14,485 nucleotides of DNA from Dehalococcoidia bacterium (GTDB lineage: Bacteria; Chloroflexota; Dehalococcoidia; Dehalococcoidales; UBA1222), in the NCBI GenBank assembly GCA_009786345.1, contig WQTJ01000113.1:1-14485 (forward strand), read 5' to 3'. Position 1 is the stretch's first letter, and each line of letters starts with the position of its first letter. The position numbers and the translations under genes are program-made. Of this stretch, positions 6,307 through 13,424 are shown in pieces. The notes under the pieces were generated by a model, which was not told the origin of the DNA, made no database searches, and saw only the letters and a list, made by a program, of their open reading frames with translations.

Positions 6307-6336
6307 TTGACACGACACACGGCTCAAGATGATACG
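6307..6336 (+). promoter_or_regulatory. Weak candidate promoter for tatBC
   Basis: Perfect TTGACA (6307-6312) with GATACG (6331-6336) after 18 nt. The -10 is poor, but some promoter is needed between the tatA terminator and tatB. Confidence 0.3.
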
Positions 6337-6387
6337 CAGAGTTATCACAGGATAAGTAGGCAATATTTATGTTAGAGAGATATTAAT

Positions 6388-7014
6388 GTGGGTATACTTG
6401 GATTTGGTTGGCAACAGTTACTTATTATACTACTTATTGCCTCACTATTAGTGGGGCCAGAAAAACTGCCTTCTTATGCGCGCAAAGCTGCCAAATTTGT
6501 ACGACGTATCCGAAAGATTACATCCAACGTTACTAGCGAATTATCAAAATCCATAGGATTGGATGATGAAGACAGCGGCATTTCCAATGTTAAAAAAGAC
6601 CTTGCCGACATCAGAAAATCGCTTGAACAAGATATCATTGATCTGAAAAATACCTTCGCTGAACAGTCCAAGGCTATCTCTCAAAGTATTGAGGGTAGCA
6701 CCAAAGGAGCATTGGATACTTTGCAGCAGAATGCCAAAGATATTTCAGATACTTTTAATATTCAATCCAGTGAATTGAAAACCACGCTGGACGTCCAAAC
6801 AGAAACTGTTTCTGCTAACATAGATAATAGTACAGATAATAGTTTCAGTGATATCACTGAATCAGCAGGCAATGCTTTAACAGAACATACGCCAGAATCT
6901 GTTGTTCACACTACGATTGAATCTCCTAAGGAGGCACCTCTATCTACTCCCGTCGTCACTTCAAAAAACTCTATTGCTACTCCGCCAGAAGAAAAGGAGA
7001 TCCTTTCAAGCTGA
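6388..7014 (+). CDS. tatB: Sec-independent translocase subunit TatB (TatA/B family)
   Basis: TatB forms the substrate-binding complex with TatC in the cytoplasmic membrane. The 208 residues open with MGILGFGWQQLLIILLIASL, one membrane helix, followed by the VGPEKLPSYARKAAKFVRRI hinge and amphipathic helix. The glutamate of GPEKLP is the TatB-type residue. A long, polar tail of about 150 residues follows, rich in Ser, Thr and Asp, with coiled-coil-like stretches (DLADIRKSLEQDIIDLKNTF). The tail is longer than in Escherichia coli TatB. The start is a GTG, set by GAGAGA at 6375-6380 seven bases upstream; an overlapping ATG two bases earlier is in the wrong frame. tatC follows after 35 nt. Its place before tatC supports TatB over a second TatA. 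Confidence 0.85.
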   Translation: MGILGFGWQQLLIILLIASLLVGPEKLPSYARKAAKFVRRIRKITSNVTSELSKSIGLDDEDSGISNVKKDLADIRKSLEQDIIDLKNTFAEQSKAISQSIEGSTKGALDTLQQNAKDISDTFNIQSSELKTTLDVQTETVSANIDNSTDNSFSDITESAGNALTEHTPESVVHTTIESPKEAPLSTPVVTSKNSIATPPEEKEILSS

Positions 7015-7049
7015 ATTAACACTGCAAATGGATTGAAAAAGGATTTTTT

Positions 7050-7808
7050 ATGGCTGAAGATACTCTAAATACACCAGATGATGAAGGTCGCGCCACTGTA
7101 ATAGAACATCTAAAGGAATTACGTAAACGTATCCTGTATTCTGCCATATCCATTATCATAGGGCTAGTAGTAGGTATGGTCTTTGCTAATAAAACCATCG
7201 ACATACTTTTACTTCCAGCGCCACCTAATATGCCAAGGATTGCCACAGACTTATTAGAAAACGTGAGTGTATGGTTTCAAGTAGGACTAACTAGCGGTGT
7301 GATCATCGCCATGCCATCCTTGGTATATCAAGTTTTCGCTTTCATAGGCCCAGGCCTTACGAAACGCGAGAAACATTTTGTGCTCTCCATTATTCCTGCC
7401 ATTGCCATAATGTTTTTCATGGGAGTAGCTTTTGCTTATTTTATAGCCTTACCAATGATGATTAACTTTCTAGTAACCTTTAACGAAAACATAGCAACTG
7501 TCATGCCTCGTATTTCCACCTATATCAACATGGTAACCCGCATCTTGTTACTTGTTGGGCTAGTGTTTGAAACCCCTTTGGTTATCATGGGGCTTGCAAA
7601 GCTCGGGCTTGTTTCTCCCCAGTGGCTGGCAGCACGCCGCAAATGGTGGATCCTTCTTTCTTTTATTATAGCCGCTTTCATCACGCCTACAATGGATGGG
7701 TTATCCCAAACTGTACTAGCCATACCCTTAATTTTATTAATGGAACTAGGCATTATACTGGCACGTTTCGTATATAAAAAGAAACGCGACCAACCACAAG
7801 CAGCGTGA
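7050..7808 (+). CDS. tatC: Sec-independent translocase subunit TatC
   Basis: TatC is the core of the Tat translocase and recognises the twin-arginine signal. The 252 residues have six predicted membrane helices. The N-terminal HLKELRKRILYS motif (HLxELRxR) contacts the signal peptide. The first periplasmic loop is followed by FQVGLTSGVIIAMPSLVYQ, and then come the conserved GPGLTKREK and GLVFETPLVI motifs, where Glu and Pro are hallmarks. The wording WLAARRKWWIL and RISTYINMVTRILLLVGLVF is what I associate with Chloroflexota TatC. AAAGGA at 7038-7043 marks the ATG. The gene forms a unit with tatB. No twin-arginine substrate is encoded in the window. Confidence 0.95.
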   Translation: MAEDTLNTPDDEGRATVIEHLKELRKRILYSAISIIIGLVVGMVFANKTIDILLLPAPPNMPRIATDLLENVSVWFQVGLTSGVIIAMPSLVYQVFAFIGPGLTKREKHFVLSIIPAIAIMFFMGVAFAYFIALPMMINFLVTFNENIATVMPRISTYINMVTRILLLVGLVFETPLVIMGLAKLGLVSPQWLAARRKWWILLSFIIAAFITPTMDGLSQTVLAIPLILLMELGIILARFVYKKKRDQPQAA

Positions 7809-7912
7809 TGGAATAGCGCCTTTTCAGCAGTTGGACATTGGGAAGTTTCTTTTCTCATCCTGTTCAACACTATATTTGTATCTACTTTACACCGTTAAAC
7901 AACAGGTTGCGA

Positions 7913-7943
7913 TGTTTGGCGAATGACGGTTGATTGCCAAACA
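7913..7943 (+). promoter_or_regulatory. Inverted repeat over the -35 of the lactonase-like gene, possible operator
   Basis: TGTTTGGC (7913-7920) and GCCAAACA (7936-7943) form a perfect 8-bp inverted repeat with a 15-nt spacer. The right arm overlaps the -35 box of the promoter below, a usual place for a repressor site. No regulator gene is nearby. Confidence 0.4.
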
Positions 7944-7961
7944 ATCTACAGCCATGATAAT
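7934..7961 (+). promoter_or_regulatory. Promoter of the lactonase-like gene
   Basis: TTGCCA (7934-7939), 16-nt spacer, GATAAT (7956-7961), each 5 of 6 consensus bases. The ribosome-binding site AAGGAG follows about 30 nt later. Confidence 0.55.
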
Positions 7962-8003
7962 ATAAATAGCCAATTTTCTTCCATTACAAACAAGGAGATC
8001 CTT

Positions 8004-9101
8004 ATGAGCATGAGGAAGAATGCATCAATTCTAGCCTTAAGTGCCGTGGTTTTGCCGTTGTTAGCCAGTTCAGCTTGTTCCTGCGGTAAACGCCAAACCA
8101 ATGGAGTTTTCGTCATGACCAACACCAGTAAAAATGCTGTGGCGGCATTTCATGTAAACGAGAGTGAAAAACTAATTTCCTCAGGCAGAGCAGAATATAC
8201 TCAAGGCACTGGCTTCGGCAGTAGCAGCAATCCACTGAATTCACAAGGGGCGCTGGCTGTTAGCGGAGATGGTAATTGGCTTATCGCACCCAACGCAGGG
8301 TCCAACGATATTAGCATCTTCAGTACCAACAATAATAGGTTAACTTTTGTCAGTAAAACTAGCTCACAAGGACAATTTCCCGTCAGCGTAGCAACCAACG
8401 ATAATCGTGTTTTTGTGTTAAACAAAAAAGGAATGGTTCCTAACATCGCAGGTTTTTTCATTGAAAAAAATGGCGAACTGAAAGCAATAGATCAAGAAAA
8501 AGCAGTACGTCCGCTGACATCTGGATCAGACTATTCGCAGATAGGTATATCTCCTAATGGTAAGTGGCTAATAGTCAGCAATGAATCAGCCAACATGCTA
8601 ATTGCTTATGCACTTAACGGTGACACTATCGCCAAAGACTTCATGACACTTGGAACCAGCGGTAGCGGGCCAGCAGCTTTCGCATTTGACAATCACAATA
8701 ATCTGCTGGTTGCTGAATCCAATAGCAGCACTGTTTCATCATATTCACTATCTGATAATGGCATCACCGTCATAACCGCCTCTTTGTCTATCGGGCAGCA
8801 AAGACCTCGCTGGATAGTATGTAACGGTAAGTACGCTTATACTTCAGCAATGAACAGTGGATTCTTCTCTGCTATAGCTGTAGGAGAAAATGGGCAGTTA
8901 ACTTTAATCAAAACATACGATGCTGGGTCCACTGGTGTCACCGAGCTAGCAATTAACTATGATGGAACCTATCTTTACACATTCAACCCAAAAACTAACG
9001 CATTAAGCCAATTTCACATTGGTACTGATGGTAGCCTAACACTCACTGACAGTATCAACGATTATTTCGGTCCCTACGCACAAGGAATAGTTGCCAATTG
9101 A
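8004..9101 (+). CDS. Exported beta-propeller protein, lactonase (YVTN/6-phosphogluconolactonase-like) family
   Basis: 365 residues. The N-terminus has two basic residues (MSMRKN), a hydrophobic core, and ASSAC at about 22-26, so the protein is exported by Sec. The cysteine could be lipidated, though Ser instead of Leu at -3 makes a poor lipobox. The mature part is a set of repeated propeller blades with recurring patterns such as ALAVSGDGNWLIAPNAGSND, IGISPNGKWLIVSNESAN and LAINYDGTYLYTFN, as in the lactonase PF10282-type seven-bladed fold. Extracellular members of this group are common, and most have no proven enzyme activity, so a lactonase reaction should not be assumed. AAGGAG shortly before 8004 sets the start, although the frame is open to 7923. 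No twin arginine is present, so it is not a Tat substrate despite following tatC. Confidence 0.85.
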   Translation: MSMRKNASILALSAVVLPLLASSACSCGKRQTNGVFVMTNTSKNAVAAFHVNESEKLISSGRAEYTQGTGFGSSSNPLNSQGALAVSGDGNWLIAPNAGSNDISIFSTNNNRLTFVSKTSSQGQFPVSVATNDNRVFVLNKKGMVPNIAGFFIEKNGELKAIDQEKAVRPLTSGSDYSQIGISPNGKWLIVSNESANMLIAYALNGDTIAKDFMTLGTSGSGPAAFAFDNHNNLLVAESNSSTVSSYSLSDNGITVITASLSIGQQRPRWIVCNGKYAYTSAMNSGFFSAIAVGENGQLTLIKTYDAGSTGVTELAINYDGTYLYTFNPKTNALSQFHIGTDGSLTLTDSINDYFGPYAQGIVAN

Positions 9102-9294
9102 CGCACAGACTCTTATCTTTCCGTCTTTCATTAACTATTACGGAGACACTTAAAGATCGCAATTTTTGAAACGTAAAATAGTAGCGGCACACCTATTATA
9201 TGGCTTATTTTGATTTGTGATGTTTAACTGCCGGAGTAATAGTATTAGATTCGTGTGTAATATCAACGCATAGGTGGAAAGGGGGAAGTATCCA
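9102..9294. other. Intergenic region with no recognised gene
   Basis: A/T-rich stretch after the lactonase-like gene. I see no convincing terminator and no ORF with a ribosome-binding site until the doubtful ORF at 9295. Confidence 0.5.
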
Positions 9295-9444
9295 ATGTGT
9301 AATACCATTAACCAAAAGCTGGCAATCGCAAGCTTTCACGCTTTGGGCAACACCCATGAGCAAGTTATGCTGTTCAAGCAAGTGTTTGGCTTGAAAAAAG
9401 GTAAAGGGTTATTGCCCAATATCGCGAATTGCGCACCAAACTAG
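9295..9444 (+). CDS. Doubtful small ORF, possibly frameshifted
   Basis: A 49-codon ORF starting MCNTINQKLAIASF and ending in TAG. A purine-rich run (GGGGGAAG, 9281-9288) lies 6 nt before the ATG. I recognise no family. The middle (THEQVMLFKQVFGLKKGKG) looks like real protein, but the last residues do not. A shift to the next frame near 9405 would give a charged helical ending VIAQYRELRTKLAKIIS with a TAA at 9459-9461. It may therefore be a frameshifted gene of about 55 codons, or a fragment. It ends about 50 nt before the tRNA. Confidence 0.35.
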   Translation: MCNTINQKLAIASFHALGNTHEQVMLFKQVFGLKKGKGLLPNIANCAPN

Positions 9445-9509
9445 CAAAAATCATCTCGTAAGAATAACTCTCACAACATCTACTTAATTCAAACCTTCAT
9501 AAGGTATAA

Positions 9510-9585
9510 GGGTGGTTAGCTCAGCGGTTAGAGCGCTTGCTTCACACGCAAGAAGTCAGAGGTTCAAATCCTCTACCACCCACCA
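9510..9585 (+). tRNA. tRNA-Val (anticodon CAC)
   Basis: The cloverleaf is complete. The acceptor stem GGGTGGT/ACCACCC has 7 perfect pairs, the D stem is GCTC/GAGC, and the anticodon stem CTTGC/GCAAG has loop TTCACAC with anticodon CAC at 9543-9545. A 5-bp T stem AGAGG/CCTCT encloses TTCAAAT. The discriminator is A (9582) and CCA is encoded (9583-9585). It reads GTG valine codons. Confidence 0.97.
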
Positions 9586-9620
9586 TTCTTATTTAGAGCT
9601 TATCCAACAATAGATAAATA

Positions 9621-9651
9621 GGCTATACTAACTCTATGGAGAAGTATAGCC
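9621..9651 (-). terminator. Possible terminator for the leftward 471-residue gene
   Basis: A 9-bp perfect stem GGCTATACT/AGTATAGCC (9621-9629 with 9643-9651) lies 26 nt beyond the leftward gene's stop. On the minus strand it is followed by TATTTATCTATTG, only moderately T-rich. Confidence 0.45.
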
Positions 9652-9676
9652 CTCTACTATGCTGATTGAGGGTCTC

Positions 9677-11092
9677 CTAATCCCCCCTGTCCGTTATCTG
9701 TTGCAACTCACTTTCGCCTATTTCGCTATTATTGACCACTTGTAATTCACCTACCTCGTGTTTTTGGTTTAATATTTGGCTCTGCAGTGCCAACCATTGG
9801 CTGAGAGCTTGCACTATTGGTTCCAACGCATCAACATTATAGCCAGCACTAATAACATGGATATTATCTGGCAGGTCAGATAGATTCAGTAGGCGCTTAA
9901 CTTGTGTAGGTGTTGCCAGTGATGAGAGAGGCGGAACAAGATTATCAGCATCATCAGTTTTAACCGCAGTTTCCAACAACTCGCTTTCAACCAGCTCTAC
10001 AGGAGCAATTTCAGTCGGTAGTTGCGCTTCAACGGCAGTCTCTATTTCAAGCGGTAAAACTATCTCGGGTTGCTCAGCCACAGGCTCTACTGGCGGTAAA
10101 AATGCTTCTGGCGGTACAATAACACGCGAAATTACATAGCTACCCAAGCGTGGTGTGAACATTTTATTCTTGTGAATGATACGCTCAATACGCTTAGCAT
10201 CATACCAATCATCACACTCCATGAATTCAATCAAAATATCTGGACGTGCCATGTGATAATAGTCCGCCAGTAGTTTTAGTTCATCAGCACTTTCTCGCGC
10301 CAAATGAATCGTCATATCTGGCAGATAAGCTCCGAACTTACCATGCAGTTGTTGCCGGTCTAGCCATTCCAAATTACCATTCAACAACTTAGCTTTCCAG
10401 CGCACGTCATACCATAAAGACTTGAGGCTTACATAGGCATTAGTAGCCTCAGATTTCACTAATACATCAGGCACTAAAAAAGTTGCTCTTCCAAAATACG
10501 CAAATTTCAGTCGATCTTTTTGTTGTAATTCAGGAACATCGTCTTCAAAACCTGGATAAAACTCAGTATACGAATGCGGGTTACTATCAAGATCACGAGG
10601 GGTTCCATCCCACAAGCAACTCGCGCTCAACAGGTGGAGTAGTGAAATAATACACCAGCGGTCATAACCCTCACGAAAGGATTGGCTAAAAAAAGCCTTC
10701 ACCGCACTATGCGCATCCAGCACAAAACGAGTTTCGTCAGTTTTACCTTGCAATAAACTAAATAATGGGACAAACAACACGCTCTTCAAGCTATCAAGCG
10801 CATCCAGCAAAAACACGCTAAGACTACTGCCAACATCAATAGCTTCTAATTTCATATCTTGCTGAACAAGTTTGCTGATATCAGCATAGGCCTTTCCAAG
10901 TTCATAAGCTTTATCTAACTCTGGAGCATAGTATTCTTTGACAAAATTAACACGAACAGCATCAAAATAGCGGTAAAACTCTGGACGTATATCACTTGCA
11001 ATACCAACACCATTCGCATTAATCTCTATTTCCGCATGATTAACAATAAAATTTTTTAAATCCTTATACGATTCAACCCATTTTTCAGACAT
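9677..11092 (-). CDS. Uncharacterised 471-residue protein with Glu/Pro/Val-rich linker
   Basis: I do not recognise a family. Residues 1-330 look like a compact mixed alpha/beta, soluble protein with no signal peptide. It has a tryptophan-rich centre (SLWYDVRWKAKLLNGNLEWL, about 225-244) and an acidic patch RPDILIEFMECDDWYDAKR (about 283-301). Residues about 331-390 are a low-complexity Pro/Glu/Val/Ala linker (PPVEPVAEQPEIVLP...). The C-terminal 80 residues (VKRLLNLSDLPDNIHVISAG, then VQALSQWLALQSQIL) suggest a small helical domain. I set the start at 11092 because GGAGG sits 5 nt before it; an in-frame ATG at 11104 overlaps this ribosome-binding site. The gene follows xdhC in the same direction after about 140 A/T-rich bases, which hold several -10-like hexamers, so it may be separately transcribed. 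Confidence 0.75.
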   Translation of the reverse strand: MSEKWVESYKDLKNFIVNHAEIEINANGVGIASDIRPEFYRYFDAVRVNFVKEYYAPELDKAYELGKAYADISKLVQQDMKLEAIDVGSSLSVFLLDALDSLKSVLFVPLFSLLQGKTDETRFVLDAHSAVKAFFSQSFREGYDRWCIISLLHLLSASCLWDGTPRDLDSNPHSYTEFYPGFEDDVPELQQKDRLKFAYFGRATFLVPDVLVKSEATNAYVSLKSLWYDVRWKAKLLNGNLEWLDRQQLHGKFGAYLPDMTIHLARESADELKLLADYYHMARPDILIEFMECDDWYDAKRIERIIHKNKMFTPRLGSYVISRVIVPPEAFLPPVEPVAEQPEIVLPLEIETAVEAQLPTEIAPVELVESELLETAVKTDDADNLVPPLSSLATPTQVKRLLNLSDLPDNIHVISAGYNVDALEPIVQALSQWLALQSQILNQKHEVGELQVVNNSEIGESELQQITDRGD

Positions 11093-11233
11093 CTTAACCT
11101 CCATATATTATATATTTGAAAAATAACTGACTGTATAATCAATACAACATATATTCGCTGTAATTTAAATACTTGCCAATTGTATAACCTTTTTCTATAT
11201 TATAAGTTTATCACAACACTACATCGCATCAAA

Positions 11234-12004
11234 TTATTCAGCACCACGCCTCACACTAATCATCTCGGCAAGAATGGCCACTGCTATTTCTTCTGGTGTT
11301 TGTGCTTTTATGCACAATCCAATAGGTGCATGCACTCGTGACAAATCATCCACGGTAAAATTCTTGCTTAGTAAATGCTCAAACACCGCTTTGTTTTTAC
11401 TCTGGCTACCAATCATGCCAATATATTTAGCTGGCGTTCTGAGTGCTCCTTCCAGCGCTACTTCATCACCTTTGTGTCCATGCGTAATAATAACGATATA
11501 ATCACCTTGCCTAGCATTTATCTGCCCATAGGCACATGGGATTTCTAGTGGCATGACACAAGCATCAGGAAAACGCTCAGCGCAGGCAAACTCAGCACGT
11601 TCATCAATCACTGTCACCTTAAAGCCCGTCATTGCCGCCATGCGCGATAAAGGCAAAGCGATATGCCCAGCTCCGAATATAAACAAGTTAGGCATCGCAA
11701 ACACTGGCTCAATGAAAACCTCTGTATCACCGCCACAAAGCATACCTAAGTCACCAGATGTGTTTAATTTATACTCCATCTTCTTGGCGTGTCCACGGCG
11801 CAACACCTCCAACGCTTCCTGAATGGCTGCTTTTTCTACCGCTCCGCCGCCAATTGTTCCAATGATGGAGCCGTCCACCTTCACCAACATCTTAGCTCCT
11901 TCACCACGTGGAGTAGAACCAGAAGCAACTATTACCGTGCACAACACCACATCTTCTCCTGCTGCATTCATGCGCCCCAGTTCAGCATAGATATCATTTT
12001 GCAT
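11234..12004 (-). CDS. xdhC: XdhC family molybdenum-hydroxylase maturation protein
   Basis: XdhC proteins bind molybdenum cofactor, promote its sulfuration and hand it to xanthine-dehydrogenase-type hydroxylases in the cytoplasm. The 256 residues show both domains. The N-terminal one has ASGSTPRGEGAKM (28-40), GTIGGGAVE (49-57) and LGMLCGGDTEVFIEP (86-100, with the conserved Cys90). The C-terminal Rossmann domain has FIFGAGHIALPL (109-119), IDERAEFA, YIGMIGSQSKN (194-204) and HAPIGLCIKAQTPEEIAVAI (225-244). The start at 12004 has GGAGG 5 nt upstream; an in-frame ATG at 12016 overlaps that site. It overlaps the end of the preceding yqeC fusion by 11 nt, which suggests translational coupling. 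Confidence 0.93.
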   Translation of the reverse strand: MQNDIYAELGRMNAAGEDVVLCTVIVASGSTPRGEGAKMLVKVDGSIIGTIGGGAVEKAAIQEALEVLRRGHAKKMEYKLNTSGDLGMLCGGDTEVFIEPVFAMPNLFIFGAGHIALPLSRMAAMTGFKVTVIDERAEFACAERFPDACVMPLEIPCAYGQINARQGDYIVIITHGHKGDEVALEGALRTPAKYIGMIGSQSKNKAVFEHLLSKNFTVDDLSRVHAPIGLCIKAQTPEEIAVAILAEMISVRRGAE

Positions 12005-13418
12005 TTTTACCTCCATCTAAAGTTGCACTATGAAAAATGCGATATAAAAATGGTTGCGCCAAAGAACCAGCAACCACATATTCTACCTGCATATGCCTGC
12101 GGGATAAAACAGCAGCAGCCAAATTTGTAGAATCTTCAGCCGTTACTAAATCTGACTTATTCAAAAAAGGTATAATTCGTGCGCTTGGAGGAGTATTCTG
12201 CATTATACCTTGCGGCTGAGTCAATAACGTAGCAATCACTTCATCTGTCATCACGCCGCCACGTGGTAACCCAGTAAGATGCCTTATTAATTCAATGCGA
12301 AAAGCTATTTCCTCAGACAATGGCTTTTCTAATGCGTCCAACCCAACCAACGCAACCACGAGTGTCGTAGTGGCAGGAATTAATGGCTCGCCATGACGTG
12401 GCGCCTTAACCGGCTTGCATCCTGCGCCATCAGCTTCGTTTATTATATAATCTACTATATGTAACCCACAGATTTTATCTAACACTTCCGGTAGCAAACC
12501 ATTAAGTTTGCCATCATCACCTAATGTCGATGCCAGCGTCACATGCCTATGCACTAGTAATGCCTGCATTAATTGTTCTATCAATACAGCCTCATCAGGT
12601 TCCACTATAAGACATGGTGCTTCTTTAGCTGAAGGCTTAACGATATGAGTAGTGGTAGTACTAATAACCTTCTTTTCGGCACTAGCCAGTTCATGTGCTA
12701 GATGAAACATTAGACTAGTTTTGCCCCCACCACCTACCAGTGCAACATTCTCAGAACAACCCAATCCCAGTGCTTTAGTCAAAGAATCAACATGAGTTTC
12801 AACAAGCGGTTGTCGTTTATAAATAACAAGCCACACCCCGCCTGCTTCAGTAATACGGCTTACACTTTCTAGATTTTGTGAACGCAACAGGACATGCAAC
12901 TGATCAAGTGCAATGCGATGACGCCCAAGTTTATCATTTAACACACGTGATTCATCAGCAATGGCATCAATCACCTTCTGCGGAGTTTTCCTCCCATAGC
13001 CACCACCAACAAATGCTACCCCGCCAGATGTCAATACACGATAGATTTCCCGCAGAATATGTGGGCGTTCCATTATGAAAAAGAACGCGCCGCGTAGCAT
13101 AACCAAATCAAAACTTCCGTTAGCAAACCTCAGCCTATCCAATGTTGTATCCACAATACGCACACGGCTATCAAGATTACGCAATACAACATTGCGCTTC
13201 ACATACGCCATATACCCATTATGGTCATCAGCAATAGTAAAATTCATCTGCGGGTGAGATGTTGCCAAAGCATAACTCATACCACCGGCAAAAGGTCCGA
13301 GTTCAAGCGCACATCCACCAGCTCTGCCATACAACTCAGATACCTGCTCTGCTAGATAGGGGTATACTTCATGCCACAAATCGTTAACTGCAATCAAATC
13401 ATGAGTATCTATAATCAA
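11994..13418 (-). CDS. yqeC: Fusion: SAM-dependent methyltransferase + YqeC (selenium/molybdenum hydroxylase accessory protein)
   Basis: The 474-residue frame is unbroken and has two complete domains. Residues about 10-202 are a class I SAM-dependent methyltransferase: motif I LELGPFAGGMSYAL (38-51), the acidic strand end IADDH (62-66), RLRFANGSFDLVMLRGAF (95-112) and REIYRVLTSGGVAFVGG (123-139). A short linker (QPLVE) leads to YqeC from about 207: VALVGGGGKTSLMF (225-238, P-loop-like), ISTTTTHI (252-259), NEADGAGCKPVKAPRHGEPL (327-346) and PFLNKSDL (417-424). YqeC accompanies selenium-dependent molybdenum hydroxylases; its exact reaction is not settled. The canonical in-frame start is TTG 13418, but GGAG (13423-13420) is only 1 nt from it, while ATT (13415) and ATA (13412) lie 4 and 7 nt away. 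The gene starts 7 nt after yqeB stops and overlaps xdhC. Confidence 0.9.
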   Translation of the reverse strand: MIIDTHDLIAVNDLWHEVYPYLAEQVSELYGRAGGCALELGPFAGGMSYALATSHPQMNFTIADDHNGYMAYVKRNVVLRNLDSRVRIVDTTLDRLRFANGSFDLVMLRGAFFFIMERPHILREIYRVLTSGGVAFVGGGYGRKTPQKVIDAIADESRVLNDKLGRHRIALDQLHVLLRSQNLESVSRITEAGGVWLVIYKRQPLVETHVDSLTKALGLGCSENVALVGGGGKTSLMFHLAHELASAEKKVISTTTTHIVKPSAKEAPCLIVEPDEAVLIEQLMQALLVHRHVTLASTLGDDGKLNGLLPEVLDKICGLHIVDYIINEADGAGCKPVKAPRHGEPLIPATTTLVVALVGLDALEKPLSEEIAFRIELIRHLTGLPRGGVMTDEVIATLLTQPQGIMQNTPPSARIIPFLNKSDLVTAEDSTNLAAAVLSRRHMQVEYVVAGSLAQPFLYRIFHSATLDGGKNAK

Positions 13419-13424
13419 ACTCCA

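Noticed and set aside
6105..6332. 75-codon open frame between tatA and tatB
   Set aside because: It begins inside the terminator stem, has no ribosome-binding site and resembles no protein.
8004..9101. Beta-propeller protein as a Tat substrate, because it follows tatC
   Set aside because: Its signal peptide has a single Arg (MSMRKN) and no twin-arginine motif.
9510..9585. tRNA-Val as attachment site of an integrated element
   Set aside because: I found no direct repeat of the tRNA 3' end nearby and no tyrosine integrase; the serine recombinase remnant is 8.5 kb away.
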